DNA of 64,000 nt from Metarhizium brunneum. Its lineage: Eukaryota; Ascomycota; Sordariomycetes; Hypocreales; Clavicipitaceae. Under the pieces are notes generated by a model. It was not told the DNA's origin, ran no database searches, and saw only the letters and a list, made by a program, of their open reading frames with translations. Where the stretch lies: assembly GCF_013426205.1 (NCBI RefSeq), contig NC_089425.1, forward strand, positions 4,402,001 through 4,466,000, written 5' to 3'. A program made the translations under genes and the position numbers. Below, piece by piece: positions 35,580 through 46,998 of the stretch; position 1 is the first letter of the stretch; each line of letters opens with the position of its first letter.

Positions 35580-36007
35580 ATGAAGTTCTCCGTCGCTCTC
35601 TTCGCCCTTGCCAGCTACCTTGCATCTGCCGCACCGACTGGCCCATCCCCTGGTGAGAAAGACCTCAGCGTTCTTGGTCCTTGGTTTTAGCTAACAGTAA
35701 CAAAGATGCTTCTGGTCTCAGCAAAGGAGGTTTGCCAGCGGACTCGATCAAGGCTCGCATGAGCGATGATGCTGTCAAGTCGGCCCGGGTAAGGAGGCTA
35801 TCAGCCACACATTTTCGTTTTGATCCAATCAAAGCAATGAAAACATGGCCGTCACTGACACTCTCTGCTTAGCACTCTGCGCGCCTGAACCCGGACGTGA
35901 TTGAGGCCCCTTACTACCTTACTGGCGAGCTTCAGGAACGTTCGGAGGCTCTGAATCCCGATGTAATTGCGGCGCCTTTATACCTTGTTGGCGAGCTCCA
36001 GGAGTAG
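35580..36007 (+). CDS. Secreted repeat pre-protein, candidate dikaritin-like RiPP precursor
   Basis: Exons 35580..35652, 35706..35788 and 35873..36007 give 96 residues; donors are gtgaga and gtaagg, and acceptors follow CTAAC-type branch sites. Residues 1-18 are a signal peptide (MKFSVALFALASYLASAA). Residues 19-56 form a polar pro-region ending SARHSAR. The last exon holds two repeats: LNPDVIEAPYYLTGELQE (57-74) and LNPDVIAAPLYLVGELQE (79-96), joined by RSEA. Flanks are constant; the three differing positions sit within or next to the APxYLxG centre, which keeps one Tyr. A signal peptide followed by repeats with conserved borders and a variable Tyr-containing core is the layout of UstA-type precursors. 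It differs in having only two repeats and no Lys-Arg Kex2 sites. Alternatives are a small secreted repeat protein or a pheromone-like precursor. The gene is confident; the RiPP role is inference. Confidence 0.8.
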
Positions 36008-37293
36008 ACAGCCGGGCAGCTCGGTCGTCGGGTTGAAGTTACTGCGCTGGACATGCCTAGTTATGCTCAAGTTACTCACGCATAGCAAACAGAGTATGCT
36101 TTCGCCAACAAGTACTCCTAATTGATTATCTTTCTATAATTCGCTCTCTTTTTACATGGGAAATCAAGAGTCTACAATATATGTTCCTGTAGTGAGTCAA
36201 TTAATTAGATTGTGACATGTCCGGCTGCTGTAACTGGGCCTTTGTTTCTGTATAATGGCCGCAGGTGAGACGAATCACCTTGAGAAAATCGTATACTGGT
36301 TCATGTTGAGGCACATTGTATCATATTTATATCAGGTATGAGGGCCACACTATCATCGCAATGCGGCCTTGTCGTGTTTGACCTTTTACGCATGTTGCCG
36401 GTCGTATCGTCCGGCTGTATACAGCACGTTGATATGCCTGGACATCTACTCCCAAGAAGAGGGTACAGCGAGTGATAAGGGCACAGGTGATGCAGGTGTG
36501 ATGGTGCGAATTTTCCTGCAATAGCGAATCCGCAATTCTCCCACGACAAGTGTCATCTTTCTTTGGAAAAGGACATCATGTCCTCTATAAATAGGAGACT
36601 TGCAGCCCCCTCAAACAGCTCAACGAGATTTGGTCAACGACAGATAATATCTGGTCATGTCAGGCTTTGTGGGCTGGTAAGACGCGTCGTTGGACGATCT
36701 GCGACGAACGATGCATTGAATAATAATTATTAAAAGACAGTGATATGATATTGCAGGGCACTAGCATGTTCTAAAGAAATTTGGCTAGGTCGTCGGCAGC
36801 AAAGCCACTGATAATGGCAGTAGCATCTCAATTATCACCAAACCCAAGCAGAACATGCTTCTCTTCGATAATAGAGCACGGTTATTTGGAGAGGCTAGCG
36901 TATCACCAGGTCCTCAACGTAATCGTGACTTGCAGCCAACCCACCGTGGTACATGTCTCCTGTAGCGGTTTATCAGTGGCTAGATTCAGCTCTGGTATTC
37001 GTAGCCGTCAACATTCAGAGTGTGTGGTGGTGCAGGTCCGATACGGACACTTGAGAGAGCTCAGGTTGCTGGAATAGCTGTGGAATTTGTTTAAACGAGT
37101 GTCTAAGATTTACTTGAAGCATGCATGCCAGTTTGTTGTGCCGTATAGCAATTTGCAGGGATGTTGAATCCTGTTCTTGCTCACCAACTTCTCTCCATCA
37201 TTCGCCTAGATAACGAGCCCATCGCTACCAGTATACCCCATAATCCAATAGCCTGACCACAAAGCAGCCATCAAGAAGCCCTTGACTGGTTCC
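36008..37293. other. Intergenic, nothing recognised
   Basis: Spacer after the candidate precursor. Short frames on both strands lack motifs; no tyrosinase, peptidase or transporter gene is present here. Confidence 0.45.
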
Positions 37294-38134
37294 CTAATTC
37301 TCAACCGGACGCCTATCCCGATGCCAGACACCTTGCCTGTCGTACGAGATTGCTGCGGTGGTGCCGCCACTCAAGTTTAGAAAAAAGGGATTCGAGACGC
37401 TGTCGGAAATCATTGTCGCAGTCTCTAGGTGACTTTGGAACCAAAAAACTACCTTGGGCAGTGGTTGGAGTGTTGCTTTGCCTGGTGCGTAGGGTGTTGG
37501 GGATATAAAGACTACTCGACTGTTAATCCCCGTCCCTGTCTTTGGTCCTCCGTCTTGACTCACCTGGCACGTATTTCCCACCAATAAAAAGCTCAACCGC
37601 TGCTGAAGCTGGTATTTGATTTTTAAATCCAAAAGTGGCCGGGGGGAGGGTGGCGTCGGCCTCGGTGTGATACTGGGTCCAAGTATCGAGGATGTAGGTT
37701 TGTTTGAAGTCGATATCAAGCATTTGAGTTGTCCCCGTGAAGATTTCTATACCCAACAGTTAGGTCTTGGTAACCTGTGCATGGGTCTCTTGAGATATCA
37801 TACGTCCAGGTTCAAAATTCTGGGTTGTGCCACCAATCCGGTACTTGTCTTCCCATGCCGCATTCATAAGCTCAGTCACCGCTTGTCCGCGTTAGTCAAT
37901 CATAGTAGTGAAACGCGCGGACTGCCGACATACTGTTTGTCGAGGCAACAATGTTGAAGACATCTTTACTAGAACCCGCAAACACCTTGGCCATGATCAG
38001 TTTAGTACCATTCTTGTTGAAGATGTCAACCCAGTAAGGATCTAAGGTAAATTGTTAGAACAACTGTCACTCATTAAAGGGGGTCTTACTATACCGATCT
38101 TGATATCGACGCTGTATCTGATAGCATCAGCCAT
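37294..38134 (-). CDS. Conserved-looking beta-rich protein of unknown function
   Basis: Exons 38134..38095, 38041..37934, 37881..37804, 37746..37564 and 37514..37294 give 209 residues. All introns carry CTAAC-type branch sites and all phases agree, so an apparent internal TAA falls inside intron 3. The protein starts MADAIRYSVDIKIDPYWVDI, has no signal peptide, and is rich in alternating hydrophobic residues (WEDKYRIGGT, FTGTTQMLDIDF, KVVFWFQSHLETATMI, AAISYDRQGVWH), suggesting an all-beta fold. I do not recognise the family with confidence. It lies 1.3 kb from the candidate precursor, tail-to-tail with it; no functional link can be claimed. Intron 4 uses an acceptor (GTCGAG) just beyond an AACAG, chosen because only it keeps the frame. 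Confidence 0.7.
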
Positions 38135-38252
38135 GACGACAATAGTTTTAGAGTCGGTAATGCAGGTAGCAAAGAGCAAATTTTGTATTTTGAATGGAAT
38201 CGATGTCGGGCTTGATAGGAACCTTGGCCACAAATGAAGGAAGACGAGCTCC

Positions 38253-38260
38253 TTTATATA
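38253..38260 (-). promoter_or_regulatory. TATA box of the 37294-38134 gene
   Basis: TATATAAA on the minus strand, about 120 bp upstream of the start codon at 38134. Confidence 0.5.
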
Positions 38261-41200
38261 CTTGGGTAGACACGCTCCTCTGAACGCTTTTCGAATCGAC
38301 ACTGCGTAGTGCGATGCGTCCCGTAGTGACATGATGAGCAGCCAAGGCAATGAAGCTCGAATCAACTGACCGATGGGGCTGCATTCGTGTGCCCGTCGAA
38401 GACCACATACATTGTAGACGATGCCAATCCTCAGCTACCACATCTGGCCTTGTTTCTTTTACTCGTGCCCATGTGGCGAGAAAAAAGAAACACACGTGCT
38501 GACAGCCGAAATTCTACATACGGCCTGTATGTGTATGTAGCATTGAATTGTGAACCCCTGCACCCGAAATCAAGACATATGCAAGACGCAACTGCCGCCG
38601 AACCACAAACAGAGTCACTTCAATTCTGTCAACCTAATTCCGAGACCACAGCCAGCCACAGTTCTAAAACCTAGGTACGCCCTGCCACGGTCTCTTCCAT
38701 AATGAGCAACCATGTCTTTCATTTTCCTACGTGTTCTTTTATACATTGGGATGTAGTCTGAATGATTTGCTGACCTCAGGTATACACAACAGATAAAATG
38801 ACTGGTAATGCCGGAGTAAAGAGACGTCTTTGAATGCTCAGCAAATATGGCATCATTATTGAAGCCGACAAGGAAAGAGGAAAGAGGGAATTTCCTGGCA
38901 ATCGTCTAGACCTAGACTCGCCCCTAATCATGTCATTTGCCATCACAATTCACAAATGCCAGCCAACATACGCTGTGTTACTGTCTCAATATATCACAGT
39001 GATGCATGGCTTAACCCGTGAGACGCCATTCGATTGTCAAAGTTCTATAGCTACACATCCATGGAATATGAATATCCCTGTGGACTTAAATGTGATGCAT
39101 TTATAGCGAATAATAAGGCAGGGATAAAGATTCGCCTTGTTAATTTATACTGCCGCCAGAATTAACAGCTAACCAATTTACTTTGACCAGGCGACGTCCT
39201 CCTATAAAATATATGTATATATATATGGAGGTGTTCAAGATATAGTACGTAGCTATACCGGAGTGTTGCCCGCAACCCAGTACTACACGTTATTCGTCTT
39301 CTCAACGCTATTCTGTCGCCGCAGGCAGTCATTGGTAGACTTGAGCTCGTAAGAGTCAATGCCTCATATTCATGGCGTTCAATCGACGACTATGCACGGG
39401 TCTAGCTGCTGTGTTGCACACATCTCTTGTCTCACTTCGTCACAAGTCCTACCGGGCGGTCCCGCACTGTTTATTTTCTGCGCCTCTTTTCTATACAGGC
39501 AAGGATGACGCAAAGAACAAAGGGATGGCTGGCCGCAGAAAGGCATGACTTTGTTGTAGACGAGACATTCCATATCCACCTGGGATTCATCAGGATGGCT
39601 ACCCCTCACCGCCGTCGTATATGCGAGGCCATGACGATTAAAAAGCCTTGCAAATACCGAGACATGTTATATATCACAAGACGAAGTCGAAATTTTCTCC
39701 ACGTCTGAGGGAACTACGATGCGTGCCAGATGCCGAGATCAAGCCAGCCCAACGAACCGGCATGTGATTCCATAGCCATTGTTCTTTGCAATAAATAGAA
39801 TCGAACCGGGATCGTGGTTTTGGGCACATGCCGAAACAGGTGTTTCAAATCGGGCATCGGAACTGTGGCTGGCTGAGATCTCCGCATTGGGACAAGCCAT
39901 CGTGTGAATGCAGATTTTGTACGAATTACGGCAGTACAAGATGACAGCGAAGGCTCTACCTTTGCAAAGTCAAAACGAAACAGCCAGTTTCCCACAGTAA
40001 TCTAACTCGCGGTCTGCGACGGAGCCGCGCGATCCCTGAACTGACAGCCAAGTCATATGTAGGTTGTAACGTGGCACGGGGTCTTCAAATGTTCCAACTT
40101 GACACATCTATACAAGAATTCACTTAGAAGCGCCCAACGCGACAGAACCGGGCATGACCGTGGAGAGCGACTTGGCCGGGTTTGAGCGTGGCCGCGTGGC
40201 GACTATGATATGTTTGTAGGCGCCTGCTAAATAATCTCCTTGTCCAGTGCAGGCCAAAGTCCCTTTTTTTCTTCCCCAAAGCCTTTGACGGACAGAGGCC
40301 AGTGCCCCTTGATTGTGCTATACTGGCGATGAAGGAGTCACTACGTCGAGCATAGCAAGCAGCACCAATGAAATCAGAGATATAAACACAAGTTGAAAGC
40401 GTATAAACCATCCCTCAAGACGTCTATTTTAGACACCACTGCAACGTCCCTCTTCTCTCCGACTCGACAGTTGCGAGAACAAAGTGAGACCGGTGTGGCG
40501 TGAGGGCTCGGCACATGTCTGGCGGACACGCCACGTCACAATGGACTGGCCACGCCTGGTGGCTGAGCAGAATTCAGCAGGGATCGACCAGATTCATCGA
40601 TAAATCATCAATGATCTATCCTCTTGTCTGTAGTTGGTGGCGGAGTAATGGACCAGTGAGAGGCGCATGGGCATCTTCAAGCGGCGGCCCGAGTGCATTT
40701 CCGCGCAGCCCTGTTTAACGACTCGATGCAGTCCGCGTCTCATTAATTGTCCCACCAGAATACTACTCTACTTTGGTCACGGTCATCTCACGCATCTTGG
40801 TCTTTTTTACAGAGGAATGGAACATGTAGTGAATTGCAGATGCTGGGCTGGAGTGGCGGAGCAAATCGCTCTCTCCGGTTATCTCGTCCCAATGCAACAT
40901 GCGGATTTCGAGGAGAGAACGGAGGATGATGCCATACGAAAAAAGAGTGCGGGCTGCCCAACATCGAACAGAGGCAAGAGAGAAGAGATGAGTGGACGTC
41001 GACAGCTGAAGTGGGCGAAGGCCTCGATTGCGTTTTGACTCTGGGTTGTTGATCCAATCTGCTAGGCCATGTGTGAGATGCGTTGCATGGAGTTACAACA
41101 CGCAACTTTGGGCAGTCTCCGCGTGAACGTTACTGCTTATACTACACAAGTTGAATATCTACGTGGTCATTATGTGGCAGAAGCTTGGGACTATGGTGTA

Positions 41201-41549
41201 GCACTGTTTCACGCAGACATGACCATAGAGCAGCACCGAGGTTCTTATACATTGAATGATGAGTTGTGAATCGTGGATCGTATGATATATATCTATATAT
41301 ATGGGTCAAGACAACCATATAACCAACTGCCTTCAATGTCTACTCAGCACCCTCTGGCCCCTTCCAAGCAATACCCAAGTGATTCTTTACCAAATTCACA
41401 ATACTAAAAACTATTACAGTCTGTCAGACTACGTTTCAAAACCCATCAAGCTCAGTTAGGCCTGGTGGTCTGCGTCTGGAGATTTTAAGCGACAAGATTC
41501 AGGAACAGCGCAAAAGTCCATCCTTGACTCTTTTTTCAACAACGAAATC
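38261..41549. other. 3.3-kb gene-poor stretch
   Basis: No intact gene recognised. Open frames are under 125 codons, lack motifs and overlap on both strands. No tRNA or other RNA gene was noticed. Confidence 0.5.
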
Positions 41550-44132
41550 ATGTCTCGAGAAGCCGCAAGCACTCCGCGGCCGGGAGTGAGCCCTATGCAC
41601 ATTACGGAGCACCATGATGAAGAGCAGAAAATTTGGTGCCAAGTTGATGTGCAACGCCAAAACCGGTACTATGGTAAACTGGTTGTCTCGAGCCTGCACA
41701 CCGATGGTGGTGAGCTGGTGCGAGCCAACCAGTTTCTCAGCGTTGTGTTTCTGTCGCCGACGGATGTTGCGGCAAGGGACTTTTCGTCTTCCACGGCTGT
41801 GAAAATCACGCCGCAGATGATCAACGAGCAGATTGACGCCAACACGGTCCGCGTAACCGCACGACTACAACTCGTAGAAGCATACGTATTCCAAGACCAC
41901 GAAATGTTTGAATTTGGCGTCTATGACGACGTGGGCCAAAATCCTGATCTGTACAAAGAATCGTTAGTGCTGGGAGCCGATCGAACACCCAGCGGGTGCG
42001 TTATCATCCATTGCGAGCCCGCCCCGGACGAGCGCCTCGCAAACTGCATGCAAACGATATGTTTCTGCGAGGGCAAGCGAGTACAGACAGTCTCGGTGCC
42101 TCTGGGCCAAGAAACGCAATGCGAGATAGCTGTCGGCTCGTACACCGACGTAAAGGCTCTCAAGCTCACGGCCGCGGATGACACGGCGGTCGGGCAGCCT
42201 CAGGCCTCGACTCATGCTCTGAGAGTCGAGGACGGTGGAATGAAACACGTCGACATACGCTACGACCACGTTGAGCACTTCAGTACCATAGATGTGACGG
42301 TTGGGAACATTAGGCCCCTTGAGAGGGAAAGATTCCATATTCGAATCCAGAGGAACGGCGCTGAAGTCGCCAGCAACTGGAGCCCGTGCGACCATAAGAC
42401 TCGGTTCTCGGAACTGCCGCAGGAGGGCGACGTGTCCGTCAGTGTCGATGCGACGACGGTAAACAATTACGAATTCTCCTTCAAGCCCCGCGATTTGAAG
42501 CTGTCCTCTAGGTTGGACTCGGCCTCGTTCCCCCAAGCCGATGCTGTAACCGGCATTGACACCACTGGCTTCATAAGCCTACCTATTGTGGTCAAGACTA
42601 GTATTGTGGAATCCGGTCTGACTTTGTTTGTGCGATTGCGTTCCGAGACGTTGATCTACACGCAAACAGTCCCGGTCAGGGACGGCCCTGTGTCGCTCGC
42701 CGTCAAAGTACAACCAGGGCAGTATACAGTCGAGGCCCCGAGCTTCGTCTGCAGCGGCATCGTCTACGTCGTCACCGCGGAAGCCTCGCTCACAGTCCTG
42801 GATTGCGGCTCGACCAAGCTGGAGGTGCGGGTGCAGCGCGGCGCCAATCTCAAAGTCTGCGGCTTCCCAGACGTGTTGGGTTTCGGCGGCTACGCCGACC
42901 TGGTCGACGGCAACAAGGACGACTTTGTCGAGGCGAAAGCGTCGTCCGTGTTTGCATATGCCGGCCTTGACCACGATGGCGATCCCCTCCAGCGCCTGAC
43001 AGAGGCCGAGGAGCGGCGCGCCACGTGGGAAACCATTCAGCTTGCACGGGCTGTGGAACGAGAGCTCGGCCATGGGAAGCCGGTTCTGCCCGTCATGGTC
43101 TCTTATACCTGCAACTTGCAAGGGTTCCAGGTGCAAGACCGGCTGCGAAACCACGAGGACTGGCTCGCCAACAGCTTCGCAAACCTGATCCTGTCACTGC
43201 AGATAACCAACAGTACCATGGACCCCCGGCATCCCGTGCCGGGTGGCTACATTGTGAATCCAGACTTTGTCAGCACCTGCCAGAGGGAGGGCCTCACAGC
43301 CAAGTTCACGATGCCGGTGCGCGGTCCGCTTCAATCCGCCGTCGACTATTACAAGGTCGCTGCCGAAATTCCCGACAGCATCTCCGAGAACCTTGGCGGC
43401 TATGTTGCCGCCGTCAATTGGCTCTTCCGGACGGTCTCGCCGGCTGTGCCGTTCGGTTGGCATGTCCATCTCGAGGGAGCCGGTGGTCCGGAATGGATCT
43501 ATCGAGATGATGACGATGCGGCTTCCATGGCACAGAAGACGGGCGCCTACGCCGCCTCGCTTGGTATCTTCGCTCACGCCGACTTTGTAGCCGTTGGCCG
43601 CCACCCAGGCGACGACTTCACCGTGCAGAGCTACGGCGTAGGCTATTGCTACGGCCCGCGCGAGTGGCAGCGCTTCTTTGCGTTTTGCGGCGCCCTCAGT
43701 CTCAACCAGCAGGTACCAGTCCTTCCATGGCAGGTATCGTTGAGCCGGACGCCGCTCGTCGACGACGGAGTCGCTCAAGACTTTGATTTCCAGCACTGGG
43801 GGACCGGGGGCAGCTATATTCTGGGCGACGCGGCCGTGGGCTCGAGCTACCACAACGTTCACCCCAGCATCCTCCAGCTCAAGTTCACCCTTCCGTACAT
43901 GGGGGAAGACGGGAGACGCATCTTCATTCGTGCAGAGCCTTTTGATCTGACCGAGCCAGCCGTGAAGGACTTGCTTCTCTGCGGCATCTTCACAGTCCTC
44001 GTGGGCGGACCTTCTACGACTGGCATCATCGCGGCCAGCTTCGGCAACCGGGGGCCGTGGGTGCGGAAGAAGCTGAAGGCGTACGGAGAGAATCCGATTC
44101 GCTTGACAACTATCGGCACGGGAGTGAACTAA
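41550..44132 (+). CDS. Large intronless protein, possible glycosidase-like C-terminal half
   Basis: One uninterrupted 860-residue frame, noticeably richer in G+C than its flanks. It has no signal peptide or transmembrane helix. The first 430 residues look like consecutive beta-sandwich-type segments. From about residue 440 the character changes: FGGYADL, MVSYTCNLQGFQ, SFANLILSLQI, FGWHVHLEGAGGPEWIY, ADFVAVGRHPGDDF, YCYGPREWQRFFAFCG, PWQVSLSRTP, HWGTGGSYILGD. Alternating strand/helix order with conserved Trp, Glu, Asp and His suggests a TIM-barrel hydrolase fold, but no catalytic residue can be assigned and I cannot name the family. Lack of introns in a gene this long, among intron-bearing neighbours, raises the possibility of horizontal acquisition. 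Start context ATCATGT is acceptable. Confidence 0.85.
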   Translation: MSREAASTPRPGVSPMHITEHHDEEQKIWCQVDVQRQNRYYGKLVVSSLHTDGGELVRANQFLSVVFLSPTDVAARDFSSSTAVKITPQMINEQIDANTVRVTARLQLVEAYVFQDHEMFEFGVYDDVGQNPDLYKESLVLGADRTPSGCVIIHCEPAPDERLANCMQTICFCEGKRVQTVSVPLGQETQCEIAVGSYTDVKALKLTAADDTAVGQPQASTHALRVEDGGMKHVDIRYDHVEHFSTIDVTVGNIRPLERERFHIRIQRNGAEVASNWSPCDHKTRFSELPQEGDVSVSVDATTVNNYEFSFKPRDLKLSSRLDSASFPQADAVTGIDTTGFISLPIVVKTSIVESGLTLFVRLRSETLIYTQTVPVRDGPVSLAVKVQPGQYTVEAPSFVCSGIVYVVTAEASLTVLDCGSTKLEVRVQRGANLKVCGFPDVLGFGGYADLVDGNKDDFVEAKASSVFAYAGLDHDGDPLQRLTEAEERRATWETIQLARAVERELGHGKPVLPVMVSYTCNLQGFQVQDRLRNHEDWLANSFANLILSLQITNSTMDPRHPVPGGYIVNPDFVSTCQREGLTAKFTMPVRGPLQSAVDYYKVAAEIPDSISENLGGYVAAVNWLFRTVSPAVPFGWHVHLEGAGGPEWIYRDDDDAASMAQKTGAYAASLGIFAHADFVAVGRHPGDDFTVQSYGVGYCYGPREWQRFFAFCGALSLNQQVPVLPWQVSLSRTPLVDDGVAQDFDFQHWGTGGSYILGDAAVGSSYHNVHPSILQLKFTLPYMGEDGRRIFIRAEPFDLTEPAVKDLLLCGIFTVLVGGPSTTGIIAASFGNRGPWVRKKLKAYGENPIRLTTIGTGVN

Positions 44133-45096
44133 GCTTCTTTACAGAATGGAAATTCGCTTTTCTTTCTCTGGTTCGGCAGGCTCTGTCTAATAAAGGCAGG
44201 GTTTATTTGGAGATTTTGGGCCAGGTCTGCTAGGGGTTGTCGATATGTCGGCATCGTTCCTAATAACATTGTAATTGCGACAGAGCCCTAGATAGCTCGG
44301 ATAAACGGCCAGCCTGGTAGGATTATTCCCGTCATTTTAAATTAAACAGCGGAAGTCGCGTTTTTGTGTCAAATAGGCTACACATCCGGCATCAAGGGTA
44401 CGCATGTGACTGGCATTGACACTTTCCCTCTAGCTAGATCGGGCTAGTATACCGGCCGACATGTATGTATGTACATGTAGTCACAATATGCGTCCAGCCC
44501 ATTGGCCATACGGCACCCGCCCGTATTGAAGGGCCGATGCCACGGCGAAATCGGGGCATGATTCGGGAGTCGCCCGACCGTTTGTGCATCTAGGCCGCCT
44601 ACCATGGGTCCCGTCATCGTAGCCCTCGTGAAGCCCGTGTGACAGACGGAAACTAGGCCGCATCCCTTAGTGGACAGGTGGCTGAGTAGGTCTAGGTGAA
44701 TATGATTATAGAGTTTGAAGGCTCAAGGCTGAGAGTAATGGTAACCTCGGAAGGGCTTGTATGTCAGCTTGTACTGTACTGCGGACTGGAGTACTCAAAG
44801 TTTATTAGCAGCCAGCTCGCGAACTCGGCGCTTTTCGCCCTTCAATGTTGGTTCGCTTGGCGCCATTGCACTTGCAAGCACTCATCACAGCATGGCCATT
44901 CGACGCCCTCACGCCAACCCACAATCGAGATCAATTAACGGCTGCTCAGCTGCGCCTCGTCTGAAAAAGAAAATCCCAGGCACTGGGCAATCGCCGCCCT
45001 CCCTTTATCATGTCGGCATACTCTCTTTTATATAGTTTACCTGAATGTTCTACTAGGCTGTATAATTAATTTGGAAAATCCAGATAAAAGGTCATC
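44133..45096. other. Intergenic with a possible dispersed repeat
   Basis: No gene seen. The stretch near 44611-44645 resembles 2546-2580. A TTTTATATA element near 45026 may be the TATA box of the next gene. Confidence 0.45.
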
Positions 45097-45895
45097 ATGG
45101 TCAACACCTTCATCCTCTCCCTTGCTGTTATAGCTTGTCTTGTGCCATCCATCTCTGGAGACAACTGCAAGCCGGGTCTATCCTACTGCGGTTCCACGCT
45201 CCTGCAGATTGGTACGTATATATTCCGATCATGCCAATCACGCGGCTAAAATACAAACCAATCCCATAGGTAACTACTCGGACCAAGTTGACGCGGCGCT
45301 GAAAGCGCAGTCGTTGAACACCAGTGCCCAGGTCACCGCGAATACTCTATTCGATTGTATAGGAGGCCCCAGCGGGGACATCAAGGTCATCAGCTATTGT
45401 TATTACGGATGTACAACGGTCAGTGTGGGAAACAGCGACTATTGCAAGAACACGGGGCAAGCTGCCAATAGCACATCCTCTGCTACAGTTTTGCCCAGTC
45501 CTTTATCGACCACCACTGTCGTCACTTATCCCAGTGCCTCGCCCACCACACCTACGACGAGCAGTAACGATTCCAATGGTTCATATGCTGCACCTATAGT
45601 TGGTGGCGTTATCGGCGGCGTTGTAGCACTCGCCTTGATCGGGACCATGGTCTTCCTCTTCTTTCGGAACAAGAGGCATCGGCAAGAAAGAAGCGACAAG
45701 GTTCTCGTCCCGTCAGTGGGCCACCGTCCTATAGGGCAACAAAAGCCTCTCCACGTTTCAAGACCGCCCAACAGCCGTGACTTCGGGTCAACCGCATTCC
45801 CTATCGAGGACGAGAGACCCGTATACGAGGTGCCTGGTTTTAGTGAGCCGCGAATCCACGAGGCGCCTACGGATGCCAGGCAAGAGCTCTATTAG
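45097..45895 (+). CDS. Single-pass cell-surface protein with N-terminal Cys module
   Basis: Exons 45097..45211 and 45270..45895 give 246 residues; donor gtacgt, phase 1. A signal peptide (MVNTFILSLAVIACLVPSIS) is followed by CKPGLSYCGSTLLQIGNYS, a Cys-Pro-Gly-Leu..Tyr-Cys-Gly motif seen at the N-terminus of many small secreted fungal proteins, with further Cys in DCIGG, YCYYGCTT and DYCKN. A Ser/Thr-rich stalk leads to one transmembrane helix (APIVGGVIGGVVALALIGTM) and a basic stop-transfer FFRNKRHRQ. The cytoplasmic tail is about 75 residues. The topology is type I, as in fungal wall-sensor-like proteins. The ligand is unknown. Confidence 0.85.
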
Positions 45896-46989
45896 ACAAT
45901 GTGCGAATGCCCACGTAAGAGATTGGTGAGAAAATTCAACCATGATTTCCTGCTTGATGTGCCTGGTTTCACTTCCTCCAGGGCCCACAGATGACCGGTT
46001 TTAAGAGGCCGAGAAGGGTTGAGCACATTTTAAATGATACAAAAGTACTTGATTGAGAATGGGTACTGTCATGGGAGGCGTGCAGCTTCATTAGTCGTCA
46101 TCCTCGGCTAATGGGAGCGGAAGCGGTGACATCATATAGCTTTCGCTCACCCCCATGGGTTTGACAGCAGTTGCAGGTATTTGAAGCTGTTGATTTCCTT
46201 GAAACTTGGAATTTTATCCTATGTCTCTTTTTAAGGTTTGAGGGAGGTTGTTTATCTCCTCTTGCAGCTCTGAGAATGAGTCATGATTCTGGAGCCTAGT
46301 GATGAGCAATCTGACAACCAGGACAAGCCTGATGATTGCCACGCCTTGCCTTACTGCTTCCATGTCCTGGACTTTGTTGTATTCTAGATGATGGCGGGTC
46401 CCGCGCAATATGTTGCCAGGCTCAATAATTGGCGGCAGATATCTGGGAACCGCAGGGAGGCTAGGCTTGGCCGGGCATCCACGACAGAAAAGAGGCATTC
46501 CACCACAAACTACGAGTTGCCGGCAACGTTTCATGCCAGGCGCAGGAGGCCAAACGCAATACGGAAGACGGGGCATTGCTAGAAGAGGGACGGACATCGG
46601 CCGCTGATCCTGGGGGTTCACAATCCGGTTTTACACCATCGGAAAGTTCCATTACGCCTCTCGGCAACGTCACGCTGCAGGCATTATAGCCAGCGATTTC
46701 ACCAGACCACTGGGATGATAGCCAATCTTGGCCGCAGATCATTGTCATATTAAGATATATCATCGTAGAATGGCCACTGGGGGCGGGGCAGGGTTCATAC
46801 AACTTTGAGAATACTACTGTAGCATATAAAAGCTCGCGATAATGTTGCTCGCAGTCAAAAAAAAAAAGGTCAGCAAAAGCGGAAGCAAGATTTTGGACGC
46901 GGCTTTATCATGGCCAGGGGCATTTTAAACGTCGTCCCCAACGTGGCATTGACACGACCCGTCCTATCCGACGGGTTTGTGGCTACCCG
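45896..46989. other. Intergenic, nothing recognised
   Basis: Short frames on both strands without motifs. Confidence 0.4.
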
Positions 46990-46998
46990 AGCCCACGG

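Noticed and set aside
35580..36007. Alpha-pheromone-type precursor
   Set aside because: The repeats lack the Trp/Cys pheromone core and the Kex2/Ste13 processing signals typical of Sordariomycete alpha-factors.
37700..37800. Internal stop codon in the 209-residue gene
   Set aside because: The TAA is part of the CTAAC branch site of an intron with donor GTATGA and acceptor TATAG; splicing keeps the frame.
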